A DNA stretch of 64,000 nucleotides from contig JBLIIJ010000001.1 in assembly GCA_047635055.1 (NCBI GenBank), positions 1 through 64,000 of the forward strand, given 5' to 3'. This document shows positions 1 through 7,528 of this stretch, one piece after another. Every line of letters starts with the position of its first letter. The first letter of the stretch is position 1. The translations under genes and the position numbers were made by a program. The notes beneath the pieces were generated by a model. It searched no databases and had not been told where the DNA came from. It was given only the letters and a program-made list of their open reading frames with translations. Origin of the DNA: JAVJRN01 sp047635055. GTDB taxonomy: Bacteria; Bacteroidota; Bacteroidia; Cytophagales; Cyclobacteriaceae.

Positions 1-108
1 ATGAGTCAAATGTCTTTTGCTCAGCCAAAAGCCTATGGGCGTGACGATGCTTTTAGAGGTGAAGTATATCGACAAATCTTCGAAAATGAGGCAAAAATGG
101 CCAAATGA
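1..108 (+). CDS. C-terminal end of an unrecognised protein (partial)
   Basis: An open frame runs from the first base to a TGA at 106-108 and encodes 35 residues ending GEVYRQIFENEAKMAK. The window starts with ATG, but the gene probably begins further upstream, because 35 residues without a signal or a recognisable fold look like the tail of a longer protein. I do not recognise the family. A hairpin with a T-run at 293-315 would be a plausible terminator for this transcript, so it is probably not part of the PUL operon downstream. Confidence 0.45.
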   Translation: MSQMSFAQPKAYGRDDAFRGEVYRQIFENEAKMAK

Positions 109-230
109 ACAGGCTTGAACATCTAATTATAAAATTGTGCCTCACATGGTTACTATTTAGCGTCTGTCTATAGCGTAAGCGTCTGATTCAAAATGTTTGA
201 GATCAAGGCTTGTGGCAGAGAAAAAAATGA

Positions 231-267
231 AGCCGTCGTGGAACAGCCGTCGTGGAGCAGCCGTCAT
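231..267. repeat. Short tandem repeat, 14-nt unit, about 2.6 copies
   Basis: The unit AGCCGTCGTGGARC occurs at 231-244 and 245-258, followed by a partial third copy at 259-267. It is GC-rich compared with its AT-rich surroundings and lies in the decayed stretch between the partial first gene and the serine hydrolase gene. No function is evident; it may be slippage in neutral sequence. Confidence 0.6.
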
Positions 268-292
268 AGAATGGGTTCCTTTCAGAAATCGG

Positions 293-315
293 TCCGCCGA
301 AGCGGAGTATTTTTT
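293..315 (+). terminator. Probable rho-independent terminator
   Basis: The arms TCCGC (293-297) and GCGGA (302-306) enclose the tetraloop CGAA, and a run of six T at 310-315 follows closely. This is the usual intrinsic terminator layout. It lies about 185 bases after the stop of the partial first gene, so it may separate that gene from the PUL. Its presence argues that the open frame spanning this stretch is not a real gene at its 5' end. Confidence 0.55.
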
Positions 316-337
316 CGACGAGCGTAACGAAGAGGTC

Positions 338-594
338 GGACATTATGGACTGACGCTATTTGGTTGTTTCCTACTTTGCTCAGCTCAGGAAATATCCTAC
401 GGAGTTAAAGAGAACATTTCATACTATTCTCAAGAAATCAATGCATTAGACCAATATACAAAGGAGCGATGGGTACATGATATTAACTATCCAGAGGGAA
501 TAGCGGATACTCGTTTTGAAAAAAAAATGGCTTAAAACACATGATATTGATGCCAATCTTACAGGGGGAGATTAAATATTTATTGGTGAACAGC
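338..594 (+). pseudogene. Decayed alpha/beta-hydrolase (carboxylesterase) N-terminus
   Basis: One frame reads a signal-peptide-like stretch (LTLFGCFLLCSAQ) followed by YYSQEINALDQYTKERWVHD and then INYPEG. This resembles the mature N-terminus of secreted carboxylesterases of the Acetyl esterase/lipase (COG0657) type, where a Cys-Val-Leu-Asp-Ile-Tyr-Tyr-Pro block is usual. The frame stops at 535. Shifting frame near 530 recovers residues like the family's oxyanion-hole block (W-L-x-H-x(5)-L-T-G-G), then a stop near 574, then I-F-I-G-E-Q. The nucleophile elbow and the rest of the fold are missing. I read this as a frameshifted, truncated gene remnant. The family match is from memory of the motif, not from a search. 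Confidence 0.5.
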
Positions 595-670
595 GTAAAG
601 AAAAGTGTAGGAGTAAAAGACCAACAATTCGAGTAATAATTTCAGTTTTAAATAGGAGGTGAAGTCGATT

Positions 671-2200
671 ATGAAAAAATGGACAGATAGTAATAGTATG
701 GGAAATCAGATTAGAATAGCATGGATCGCCGTATTCATGGTGTCCTATTTAGGAATTAGGGCACAATCACAGGACTATTTTGTGGAAAGCGCACCAGAAA
801 CGGAAGGTCTCTCATCTGCTTCTATCGTGGAATTTATAGATCGACTTGAACAGGAAATTGATGCGGTACATAGCTTTATGATCATAAGGCACGGCAAGCT
901 TGTGTCGAAGGGGTGGTGGGATCCATATGGTCCTGAAATACCGCATGTCATGCATTCCGTAAGTAAAAGTTTCACTTCTACGGCAGTGGGATTTGCTGTG
1001 AAGGAGGAATTACTTTCCCTTGATGATCTGGTTGTATCTTTTTTTCCCGAAAAAGCACCCAAAGATCCTAGTTGGCAGTGGAAAGAAATGCGGATTCGGG
1101 ATCTTCTTACCATGAATACGGGTCATTTAGAAGAACCTCGTCCACTTGGTCAAGAAGACTGGGTTCAATTCTTTCTTGAATCTGAAGTGGAATTGATGCC
1201 TGGAACCGTATTCAAGTACAATAGCATGGCGACTTATATATTGTCTGCCATTATCCAGAAAGTGACGGGAGAAAAGCTCGTAGACTACCTTGACCCACGT
1301 CTTTTTCAACCATTGAAAATAAGCAAACCGGAATGGGACACTTGTCCGATGGGAATCAATACTGGCGGATGGGGTCTTCATATAGTGACGGAAGATATAG
1401 CCAAGCTCGGACAGCTCTATTTACAAAAGGGCAAGTGGGAGGAAGCGCAACTTCTTTCCGAGGAATGGATGACAATGGCTACCTCAAAACAGGTGGCTAA
1501 TGGAAGTAACCCAGCGAATGATTGGACACAAGGATATGGTTTCCAGTTTTGGATGAGTCGATACAACACCTATCGCGGAGATGGTGCTATGGGTCAGTTT
1601 TGCTTGGTCATGCCCGAGCAAGATGCAGTAGTTGCTATTACCTCCGGCACCCATGACATGGGAGGGATTATGAATATTGTTTGGGAAACATTATTGCCAG
1701 CAATGCAGGATAAATCTCTTCCTGCAAATGATAAAATACTTGCGTCACTGGAAAAGAAAACTGCTGATCTTCAGCTGAAGCCAACAACAGGTGGTTTGAC
1801 TACATCGATTTCAAAGAGAATATCTAATAGGAAATTCCAGATGAAGGAAAATGAATTCGGTGTAAAAGCAATAACATTTAATGTCAACAGCAAAAAACCA
1901 TCAGTCGATATGGAGATGGAAGGCGGTACTCAAACCATTGCAATTGGAACCAATGAATTTCAAAAGGGAGCAATGGATTTGCCTCTTCCTTACACGAAGA
2001 ATCTAGAGAAAAAAATAGCCGTGAGTGGTGCGTGGACTAGTGATAGTCAATACACGATGAGGGTCTATTTCTATGAGTCTCCCGCCAGAATGACCTATAC
2101 CTTTTCTTTCGGAGATGATGGGCTTGATTGGGAAACCAAATTGGAAAATGCATTATTTGGAATGCAAAAATTAGCGCCATTAAAGGGCGCAATAGAATAA
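671..2200 (+). CDS. Serine hydrolase, class-C beta-lactamase fold, secreted
   Basis: This encodes a protein of about 509 residues with an N-terminal signal segment (IAWIAVFMVSYLGIRAQ). The beta-lactamase/transpeptidase-like domain (PF00144 type) covers about residues 35-350. The nucleophile motif is S-V-S-K in HVMHSVSKSFTS, and the Tyr motif is YNS in FKYNSMATY. Such proteins in PULs are usually esterases or peptidases rather than true beta-lactamases; the substrate cannot be read from sequence. A C-terminal region of about 130 residues, after roughly residue 375, is not part of the catalytic fold and recurs in the damaged gene at 4769-5173. A GTG at 659 lies inside the AGGAGG ribosome binding site (654-659), so ATG 671 is the better start. 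The GH97 gene follows after 9 bases and is probably co-transcribed. Confidence 0.85.
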   Translation: MKKWTDSNSMGNQIRIAWIAVFMVSYLGIRAQSQDYFVESAPETEGLSSASIVEFIDRLEQEIDAVHSFMIIRHGKLVSKGWWDPYGPEIPHVMHSVSKSFTSTAVGFAVKEELLSLDDLVVSFFPEKAPKDPSWQWKEMRIRDLLTMNTGHLEEPRPLGQEDWVQFFLESEVELMPGTVFKYNSMATYILSAIIQKVTGEKLVDYLDPRLFQPLKISKPEWDTCPMGINTGGWGLHIVTEDIAKLGQLYLQKGKWEEAQLLSEEWMTMATSKQVANGSNPANDWTQGYGFQFWMSRYNTYRGDGAMGQFCLVMPEQDAVVAITSGTHDMGGIMNIVWETLLPAMQDKSLPANDKILASLEKKTADLQLKPTTGGLTTSISKRISNRKFQMKENEFGVKAITFNVNSKKPSVDMEMEGGTQTIAIGTNEFQKGAMDLPLPYTKNLEKKIAVSGAWTSDSQYTMRVYFYESPARMTYTFSFGDDGLDWETKLENALFGMQKLAPLKGAIE

Positions 2201-2209
2201 TTTAATAAT

Positions 2210-4687
2210 ATGCTGAAAAAACGAATTGACATTGATCAGATGATCTGCGCTTTTGAAAAAGTATTGATGCCTACTTTGACATACCCACTCAAAAGTGTAG
2301 CCATGTTGTTGCTGATACTGGCACTTAATGCCTGCACTACTTCTACACCTGAGTTTGTTCTTTCTTCACCGGGTGAAGTCAATACAGTCAATATATGGTC
2401 AGAAGACGGGGAAATTAACTACGAGGTTAGTCACGGACCCAACAAGGTTATTGTGCCATCCAGACTGGGTTTGTCTTTTAAGAATGCCCCATCACTAGCA
2501 AGTGGACTTAAAATTATTGATTCCAATGTCCAGCACATCGATAAAGCATGGCAGCAACCTTGGGGCGAGGTGAAAACGATTCGGAATAATTACAATGAAG
2601 GGACCATTTCTTTAGTATCAGTGGACAATGCAGCTATTCAAATAGCGCTTGTTTTCCGCGCTTACGATGATGGAATTGCATTTAGGTATCATGTCAAAAA
2701 TCTCAATGGAATCGAAGAGGTAATTATTGATGATGAGATCACAGAGTTTAACCTGGCAGAAGACGCACAATCATGGTGGATAAAAGCTTATCAACCGAAC
2801 CGCTACGAATACTTGTATCAAACGACAAAAATTTCTAAGATCGACACAGTTCATACGCCCTTGACGATGCGCTTTGAAAACGGGACGCATGTGAGTATAC
2901 ATGAAGCTGCTCTCGCTGGTTATTCCAGCATGCAGATTGCAGGGCGGAAATCTACGAAACTATATTGTGATTTAGCGCCTTGGTCTAATGGCGACAAAGT
3001 GCGAACGTCAATACCCTTCAAAACACCTTGGCGAACCATCAAGATCACAGATAGTGCAAGTGAATTAGCTAGTTCGTACTTGACTTTGAATTGTAATGAG
3101 CCTAACAGACTAGAAGATGTATCATGGATTCATCCTTCAAAATACATCGGCATCTGGTGGGGAATGATCATTGGCAAATGGACTTGGAAAGAGGGACTGA
3201 GACACGGGGCAACCACCGCACGAGGAAAGGAATATATTGATTTTGCTGCCAAACATGGTTTTGATGAAGTGCTGATTGAAGGGATTTCTGCAGGGTTCCA
3301 AGGCTTGTTTCCTGGTGACACAGTAACAACTAGTTTCACAGAATCAACGGCTGATTTTAATCTGAATGAAGTTCAGGCCTACGCACAATCAAAGGGAGTT
3401 TCTCTTCAGTCTTATCAGGAAACAAGTGCGAGTCCTAATAACTATTTGATCCAAGTCGACTCAGCTTTTGCACTCCTTCAACGACTAGGTATTGATAAAG
3501 CTAAAATTGGTCACGTTGGTGCTTTGTTAGACAAGAAAGAATATCACTACGGGCAGTATGCTGTTGAGTATTACCGTAGAGTGTTAGAGAAAGCTGCTGA
3601 ATACAAAATCGGGGTTAATTTTCATGAGCCGATTAAGGACACAGGTGAGAGGAGAACTTTTCCAAATATGCTGAGCCGTGAGGGAGCTAGGGGAATGGAA
3701 TACAACTCCTGGGGTAATGGAGGGAATCCGCCAAACCATGTCACCACACTGGCTTTTACAAGATTATTGGAGGCACCCATGGATTTCACACCTGGTATTT
3801 TTGATTTGTTATATCAAAATATGGATGCAGACAACACGGACCAGTTTCCGGTTGAGATCAAGCTGATAGACCAAGGAAATGGATATTCCAATGTCATATA
3901 CAAAGGATCAGAATCCTATTGGCAGAGCAAGAAAATGACACGTGAAGTGAAGGTCGTCGGAGGAGATACCACGTTCGTTTGGACCGTGATGACAATGATG
4001 AAAGCAGGTGAGTGGGAATGGGGAATTAGGGCACATGACTTTGCCACAGATGACAATAATATCTGGCTCCTTGGGACTCTCGATATGCCAAACAGTAAAA
4101 TTACAGTTGCCGAAGACGGAACCATTTCGGGGGATGTCAGTATCACCATTCCAAATCAGGGCCTTGATCCCAATGACAGAATAACAGCTTCGAATGCTGA
4201 TTTGGTTGAGATTGGCAACAATGTATTTGGTAAAACACAGCGAGTCAATACTACTCTGGCAAAACAGCTTGCTTATTATGTAGTCATCTATAGTCCGATT
4301 CAAATGGCTTCTGACTTTATCGAAAATTATGTCGACCAACCAGCTTTTCAATTCATCAAAGATGTTCCTGTCGACTGGGAAGAAACTGTGGTGCTCAATG
4401 GTGAAATTGGTGAATTTATCACGGTTGCCCGCAAAGATAGAAACAGCAAGGATTGGTATTTGGGGAGTATTACGAATGATAAACCTAGATTATTCGATAT
4501 TGATTTATCCTTTTTAGACCAAGAGGCGAATTACGAGGCGGAATATTACGCAGACGGAGAAAATGCTGACTGGGAACTTAATCCCTATGATATGCAAATT
4601 GGTTCCGAGGAAGTTGGTGATATTTATCGGGTAAAATTAGCAAAAGGGGGCGGTCATGCTGTGAGATTCAAATATCAAGAAAATTAA
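2210..4687 (+). CDS. Glycoside hydrolase family 97, SusB-like, lipoprotein
   Basis: This 825-residue protein has a lipobox ending at Cys42 (LALNAC); ATG 2267 would give a more normal signal peptide. The GH97 N-terminal beta-sandwich covers about 48-300 and the catalytic barrel starts near 305 (KYIGIWWGM). The barrel carries the SusB-type block KIGHVGAL, where retaining members have an Asp nucleophile. HEP (about 472-474) and the Glu-rich EGARGMEYN block (491-499) also fit, and predict an inverting, calcium-dependent alpha-glucosidase-type enzyme. Between PGIFDL and RVNTTLAKQLAYYVV there are roughly 120 extra residues (about 545-670) that SusB-like enzymes do not have at this place. They resemble a starch-binding beta-sandwich (VKVVGGDTTFVWTVMTMMKA). 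The substrate is likely alpha-glucan oligosaccharide, matching the GH13 downstream. Confidence 0.9.
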   Translation: MLKKRIDIDQMICAFEKVLMPTLTYPLKSVAMLLLILALNACTTSTPEFVLSSPGEVNTVNIWSEDGEINYEVSHGPNKVIVPSRLGLSFKNAPSLASGLKIIDSNVQHIDKAWQQPWGEVKTIRNNYNEGTISLVSVDNAAIQIALVFRAYDDGIAFRYHVKNLNGIEEVIIDDEITEFNLAEDAQSWWIKAYQPNRYEYLYQTTKISKIDTVHTPLTMRFENGTHVSIHEAALAGYSSMQIAGRKSTKLYCDLAPWSNGDKVRTSIPFKTPWRTIKITDSASELASSYLTLNCNEPNRLEDVSWIHPSKYIGIWWGMIIGKWTWKEGLRHGATTARGKEYIDFAAKHGFDEVLIEGISAGFQGLFPGDTVTTSFTESTADFNLNEVQAYAQSKGVSLQSYQETSASPNNYLIQVDSAFALLQRLGIDKAKIGHVGALLDKKEYHYGQYAVEYYRRVLEKAAEYKIGVNFHEPIKDTGERRTFPNMLSREGARGMEYNSWGNGGNPPNHVTTLAFTRLLEAPMDFTPGIFDLLYQNMDADNTDQFPVEIKLIDQGNGYSNVIYKGSESYWQSKKMTREVKVVGGDTTFVWTVMTMMKAGEWEWGIRAHDFATDDNNIWLLGTLDMPNSKITVAEDGTISGDVSITIPNQGLDPNDRITASNADLVEIGNNVFGKTQRVNTTLAKQLAYYVVIYSPIQMASDFIENYVDQPAFQFIKDVPVDWEETVVLNGEIGEFITVARKDRNSKDWYLGSITNDKPRLFDIDLSFLDQEANYEAEYYADGENADWELNPYDMQIGSEEVGDIYRVKLAKGGGHAVRFKYQEN

Positions 4688-4768
4688 CCCTCATTTAAAG
4701 TGATGAGGTCATGTTAAAAGATTGCAGGAGGATTTTTATTTCCAATAGGAAATGGAGGTCATCGTTAA

Positions 4769-5173
4769 GTGGAAATTCACAAAGAAATCATGATTGATTA
4801 TAAAAAAGTGCGTTTATTATCATTTCTCCCCATGTTATGTCTCGGGATCTCCTCACCGACCTCCTCCATTTCGAAGAAGATACATAGAAAAGAATATCAG
4901 ATGGAAGAAAATGGAATTGGTACCAATAGCTATCAAAAAGGGCTGATGGATCAGCGTCTTCCTTGTCTGGATAATCGGAAGGCAAAAATTGCTATAAGTG
5001 GTTCATTGATTAGTACTTGTGAGGACGTTCTAAGAATCTATTATGATCAGTCTGCAGCTCGAATGACTCATGTTTTTTCTTTTGAAAATGGAGGACTTAC
5101 TTGGAAGTCTAAACTGGATCATGCACTTTTCGGAATGCGAAACTTGCAGTCACAAAAAGGAAAAAGAGCATGA
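4769..5173 (+). pseudogene. Truncated duplicate of the serine hydrolase C-terminal domain
   Basis: The frame can start at GTG 4769 or ATG 4790 and shows a signal-like stretch (LLSFLPMLCLGISS). It then jumps straight into sequence homologous to the last 130 residues of the serine hydrolase at 671-2200. SISKKI matches SISKRI, YQKGLMDQRLP matches FQKGAMDLPLP, ARMTHVFSFENGGLTWKSKL matches ARMTYTFSFGDDGLDWETKL, and HALFGM matches NALFGM. The catalytic domain is absent, and about 35 residues are missing inside the copied region, between QMEENGIG and TNSYQKG. The stop overlaps the start of the esterase gene at 5170 as ATGA. It is most simply a decayed second copy of the hydrolase. A small secreted single-domain protein is possible, since the frame is still open. 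Confidence 0.65.
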
Positions 5174-7182
5174 TGAAGTACAACTTATTACCACTAATCG
5201 TCCTAAGCCTATTTCTTTCTGGGTGCTTTACAGAAAAGAGTGAAATTCGAGTGGCGGGTCTTTTTACAGATAATATGGTGCTACAACAAAATAGCAATGT
5301 TCCAATATGGGGCTGGGCTACAGCCGGATCCAGCGTAAAGGTCGAAACTTCCTGGGGCGAAAAAGTCACTGCTAGTGCAACAGATGATGGTAAATGGGAA
5401 GTAGTAATTAAAACCCCAATAACAAAATCTAAAGAGCAACACCTGATTATAAAAACATCAGATTCGACAATTACGCTAAGTAATGTTCTTCTAGGTGAAG
5501 TGTGGTTAGCTTCCGGTCAATCCAATATGGAGATGCCGGTGAGTGGTTGGTTGCCGTCCGACCCATTGCTTAATTCGCAGGAAGAAATAGCATCAGCAAA
5601 TTTTCCAGCTATCCGAATGTTTACTGTCAGAAAGGAAACCTCATTCAAACCTCTTGATGATGTTACGGGTAGTTGGCAAATAACTAAAAAAGAAACAGTA
5701 CCAGATTTTTCAGCAGCTGCGTACTTTTTTGGGCGAGCGCTCTTTCATGAATTGGGTGTGCCAATCGGAATTATTCATTCGAGTTGGGGAGGTTCTCCTG
5801 CAGAAAGTTGGGTGCCACTAGGAGCTATCAAGAATATAGAAGGCTTTGAACTAATTCCTGAGATTATCACCAAAGCATCTAACCCAAACATCCCTTTTAA
5901 CCTGTGGCTGAATAGCATGAAGTTGACACTTTGGGATGAACTTATAAGCACTAGGGCTTTTCATTTGGCTGACCAAAGGTTTAGCGAGGTGATGCAACCA
6001 TCCTATGATGATGCTGATTGGGATACCTTATCGGTCGGGACCATGTCTAAGCTTTTTATGAATGATGATTTCAATGGTTTGGCTTGGTATAGACAGGAAT
6101 TTTTTCTTGATAAGGCCGCTATGGATGATGTACGAAAATTGTTTCTGGGAGATGTCCAAGATTTGAATACTACTTTTATCAATGGACAAATGGTCGGTAG
6201 GGTTGAGTCTTGGGGAAAGAATACAATAGATCATGTATATGATATTCCTTCAGGACTACTTTTGGAAGGAAGGAATGTTATGGCAGTACGTGTGATTGAT
6301 GTATGGGAAAACGGAGGAATATTCGATGTACCAAAGCTACTCGACACCAATGAGCAATTGGTTTTGCAGTTAAAGGAAACTTGGAAGTACTTGCCAGCTG
6401 CGATCTTAATTGATGGTAACTTCTACACTTTAAATGATGGATTGACAGGCATCCAACAGCCTGAGGACGATCGGGTGCCTTTAACGTCACATACTCCTAC
6501 AGCTCTTTACAACGGGATGATTGCTCCTTTGATCCCATACACTATAAAAGGAGCTATATGGTATCAAGGGGAATCTAATGTGCCAAGATATGAGCAGTAT
6601 CGAACCCTTTTTCCTTCCGTTTTCAATAGTTGGAGATCCAAATGGGCGATTGGGGATTTTCCATTTTACTATGTGCAATTGGCACCCTTTAACTACAATG
6701 GCAGTCCAGTGGAAGAGTTGCGGCAAGTGCAGTTAGAGACTTTAGTCGAGTCAAATGTTGGTATGGTGGTGACCATGGATATTGGTAGTGCGACCACCAT
6801 TCACCCGCCTAACAAGCAGGATGTAGGTAAGCGACTTGCCCTTCATGCCTTGGCTAAAACCTATGGTAAATCTGAGTTGGTTTATTCAGGGCCAATATAT
6901 AAGGATGTAATATTTGATAATCAACAGGCGGTAGTTGCGTTTGACCATATCGGAGGAGGATTGTATTGTCCAGATGAAGCATTGGCGTATTTTGAAATAG
7001 CAGGAGCTGATGGCGTATTTCATCCTGCGAAAGCCACTATCGATAAGGGTAGTGTAATAGTAAATTCGACTATTGTTCAAAATCCACTGATGGTCAGATA
7101 CGCTTGGGGCGATAAGATTAAAACTAATTTGTTTAATAAAGAGGGCTTGCCCGCGTCTCCCTTTAGAACCAAAAAACTTTGA
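5170..7182 (+). CDS. Sialate O-acetylesterase (SASA)-type esterase, lipoprotein
   Basis: The 670-residue protein has a lipobox (FLSGC) near residue 19. GQSNME with the nucleophile Ser118, WYQGESN further on, and a Thr-Ile-His-Pro-Pro block after MDIGSA near the C-terminus mark the SGNH-like SASA family (PF03629, CE20-like). A jelly-roll insert resembling a GH2 sugar-binding domain (WYRQEFFLDK ... VYDIPSGLL) lies between the two halves of the catalytic domain, as is common in family members of about 640-690 residues. Known members remove acetyl groups from sugars such as sialic acid or xylan/xyloglucan side chains; the substrate here is unknown. The start overlaps the preceding frame by four bases (ATGA). 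A second, shorter SASA gene lies at 40562-42031. Confidence 0.88.
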   Translation: MMKYNLLPLIVLSLFLSGCFTEKSEIRVAGLFTDNMVLQQNSNVPIWGWATAGSSVKVETSWGEKVTASATDDGKWEVVIKTPITKSKEQHLIIKTSDSTITLSNVLLGEVWLASGQSNMEMPVSGWLPSDPLLNSQEEIASANFPAIRMFTVRKETSFKPLDDVTGSWQITKKETVPDFSAAAYFFGRALFHELGVPIGIIHSSWGGSPAESWVPLGAIKNIEGFELIPEIITKASNPNIPFNLWLNSMKLTLWDELISTRAFHLADQRFSEVMQPSYDDADWDTLSVGTMSKLFMNDDFNGLAWYRQEFFLDKAAMDDVRKLFLGDVQDLNTTFINGQMVGRVESWGKNTIDHVYDIPSGLLLEGRNVMAVRVIDVWENGGIFDVPKLLDTNEQLVLQLKETWKYLPAAILIDGNFYTLNDGLTGIQQPEDDRVPLTSHTPTALYNGMIAPLIPYTIKGAIWYQGESNVPRYEQYRTLFPSVFNSWRSKWAIGDFPFYYVQLAPFNYNGSPVEELRQVQLETLVESNVGMVVTMDIGSATTIHPPNKQDVGKRLALHALAKTYGKSELVYSGPIYKDVIFDNQQAVVAFDHIGGGLYCPDEALAYFEIAGADGVFHPAKATIDKGSVIVNSTIVQNPLMVRYAWGDKIKTNLFNKEGLPASPFRTKKL

Positions 7183-7528
7183 TCAAGTACTTTAGCAATC
7201 AGCTATACTTTGGTAACTAATCGAGCAGTCACTTTTTTTATGCTATGAGTCAATCAGGAATATTTGTTGCACCTGAATAAGCAAATGAAGTATCCAGTTT
7301 CACTGACCTTTCTATTAATCGTGTTCATGATTTTCCAGTACACGCTGTGTCGAAAGTTAAAATATGAAAGAAGATGCTGTCCCAAACTTTTGAGATGCTT
7401 AGCGGAGTTGTAAAGTCGAACAAATATTAAAGCGAGATGCTATCACCCCAATTGAATGGCGATATGTTTTTGGGGGACAAGGGGCTATTTTGCGTCCCCT
7501 AGATAAGCTTCGCTATCAATTTGTATAT
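7183..7528. other. Intergenic stretch before the GH13 gene, no gene seen
   Basis: The 346 bases contain short open frames only. The words GATGCTGTCCCAAACTTTTG near 7371 and GAGATGCT near 7399 and 7434 look faintly like insertion-sequence ends. No transposase remnant or target duplication is visible, so I do not call an element. The promoter of the GH13 gene should lie here. I did not find the two-half-site operator that marks the second locus. Confidence 0.5.

Noticed and set aside
231..267. CRISPR-like repeats
   Set aside because: Direct tandem copies without spacers and only 14 bases long.
197..535. Open frame of 112 codons as a complete gene
   Set aside because: Its 5' third covers a 14-nt tandem repeat and a terminator-like hairpin and has no domain; only the 3' part resembles an esterase, so it is reported as a remnant.
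659..673. GTG 659 as start of the serine hydrolase
   Set aside because: It lies inside the AGGAGG sequence; ATG 671 has this as a well-spaced ribosome binding site.
4687..4708. Hairpin CCTCAT/ATGAGG after GH97 as a terminator
   Set aside because: Six base pairs with an eight-base loop and no T-run; too weak.
7365..7445. Insertion-sequence end (GCTGTCCCAAAC-like)
   Set aside because: No transposase fragment, inverted partner or target duplication is visible.
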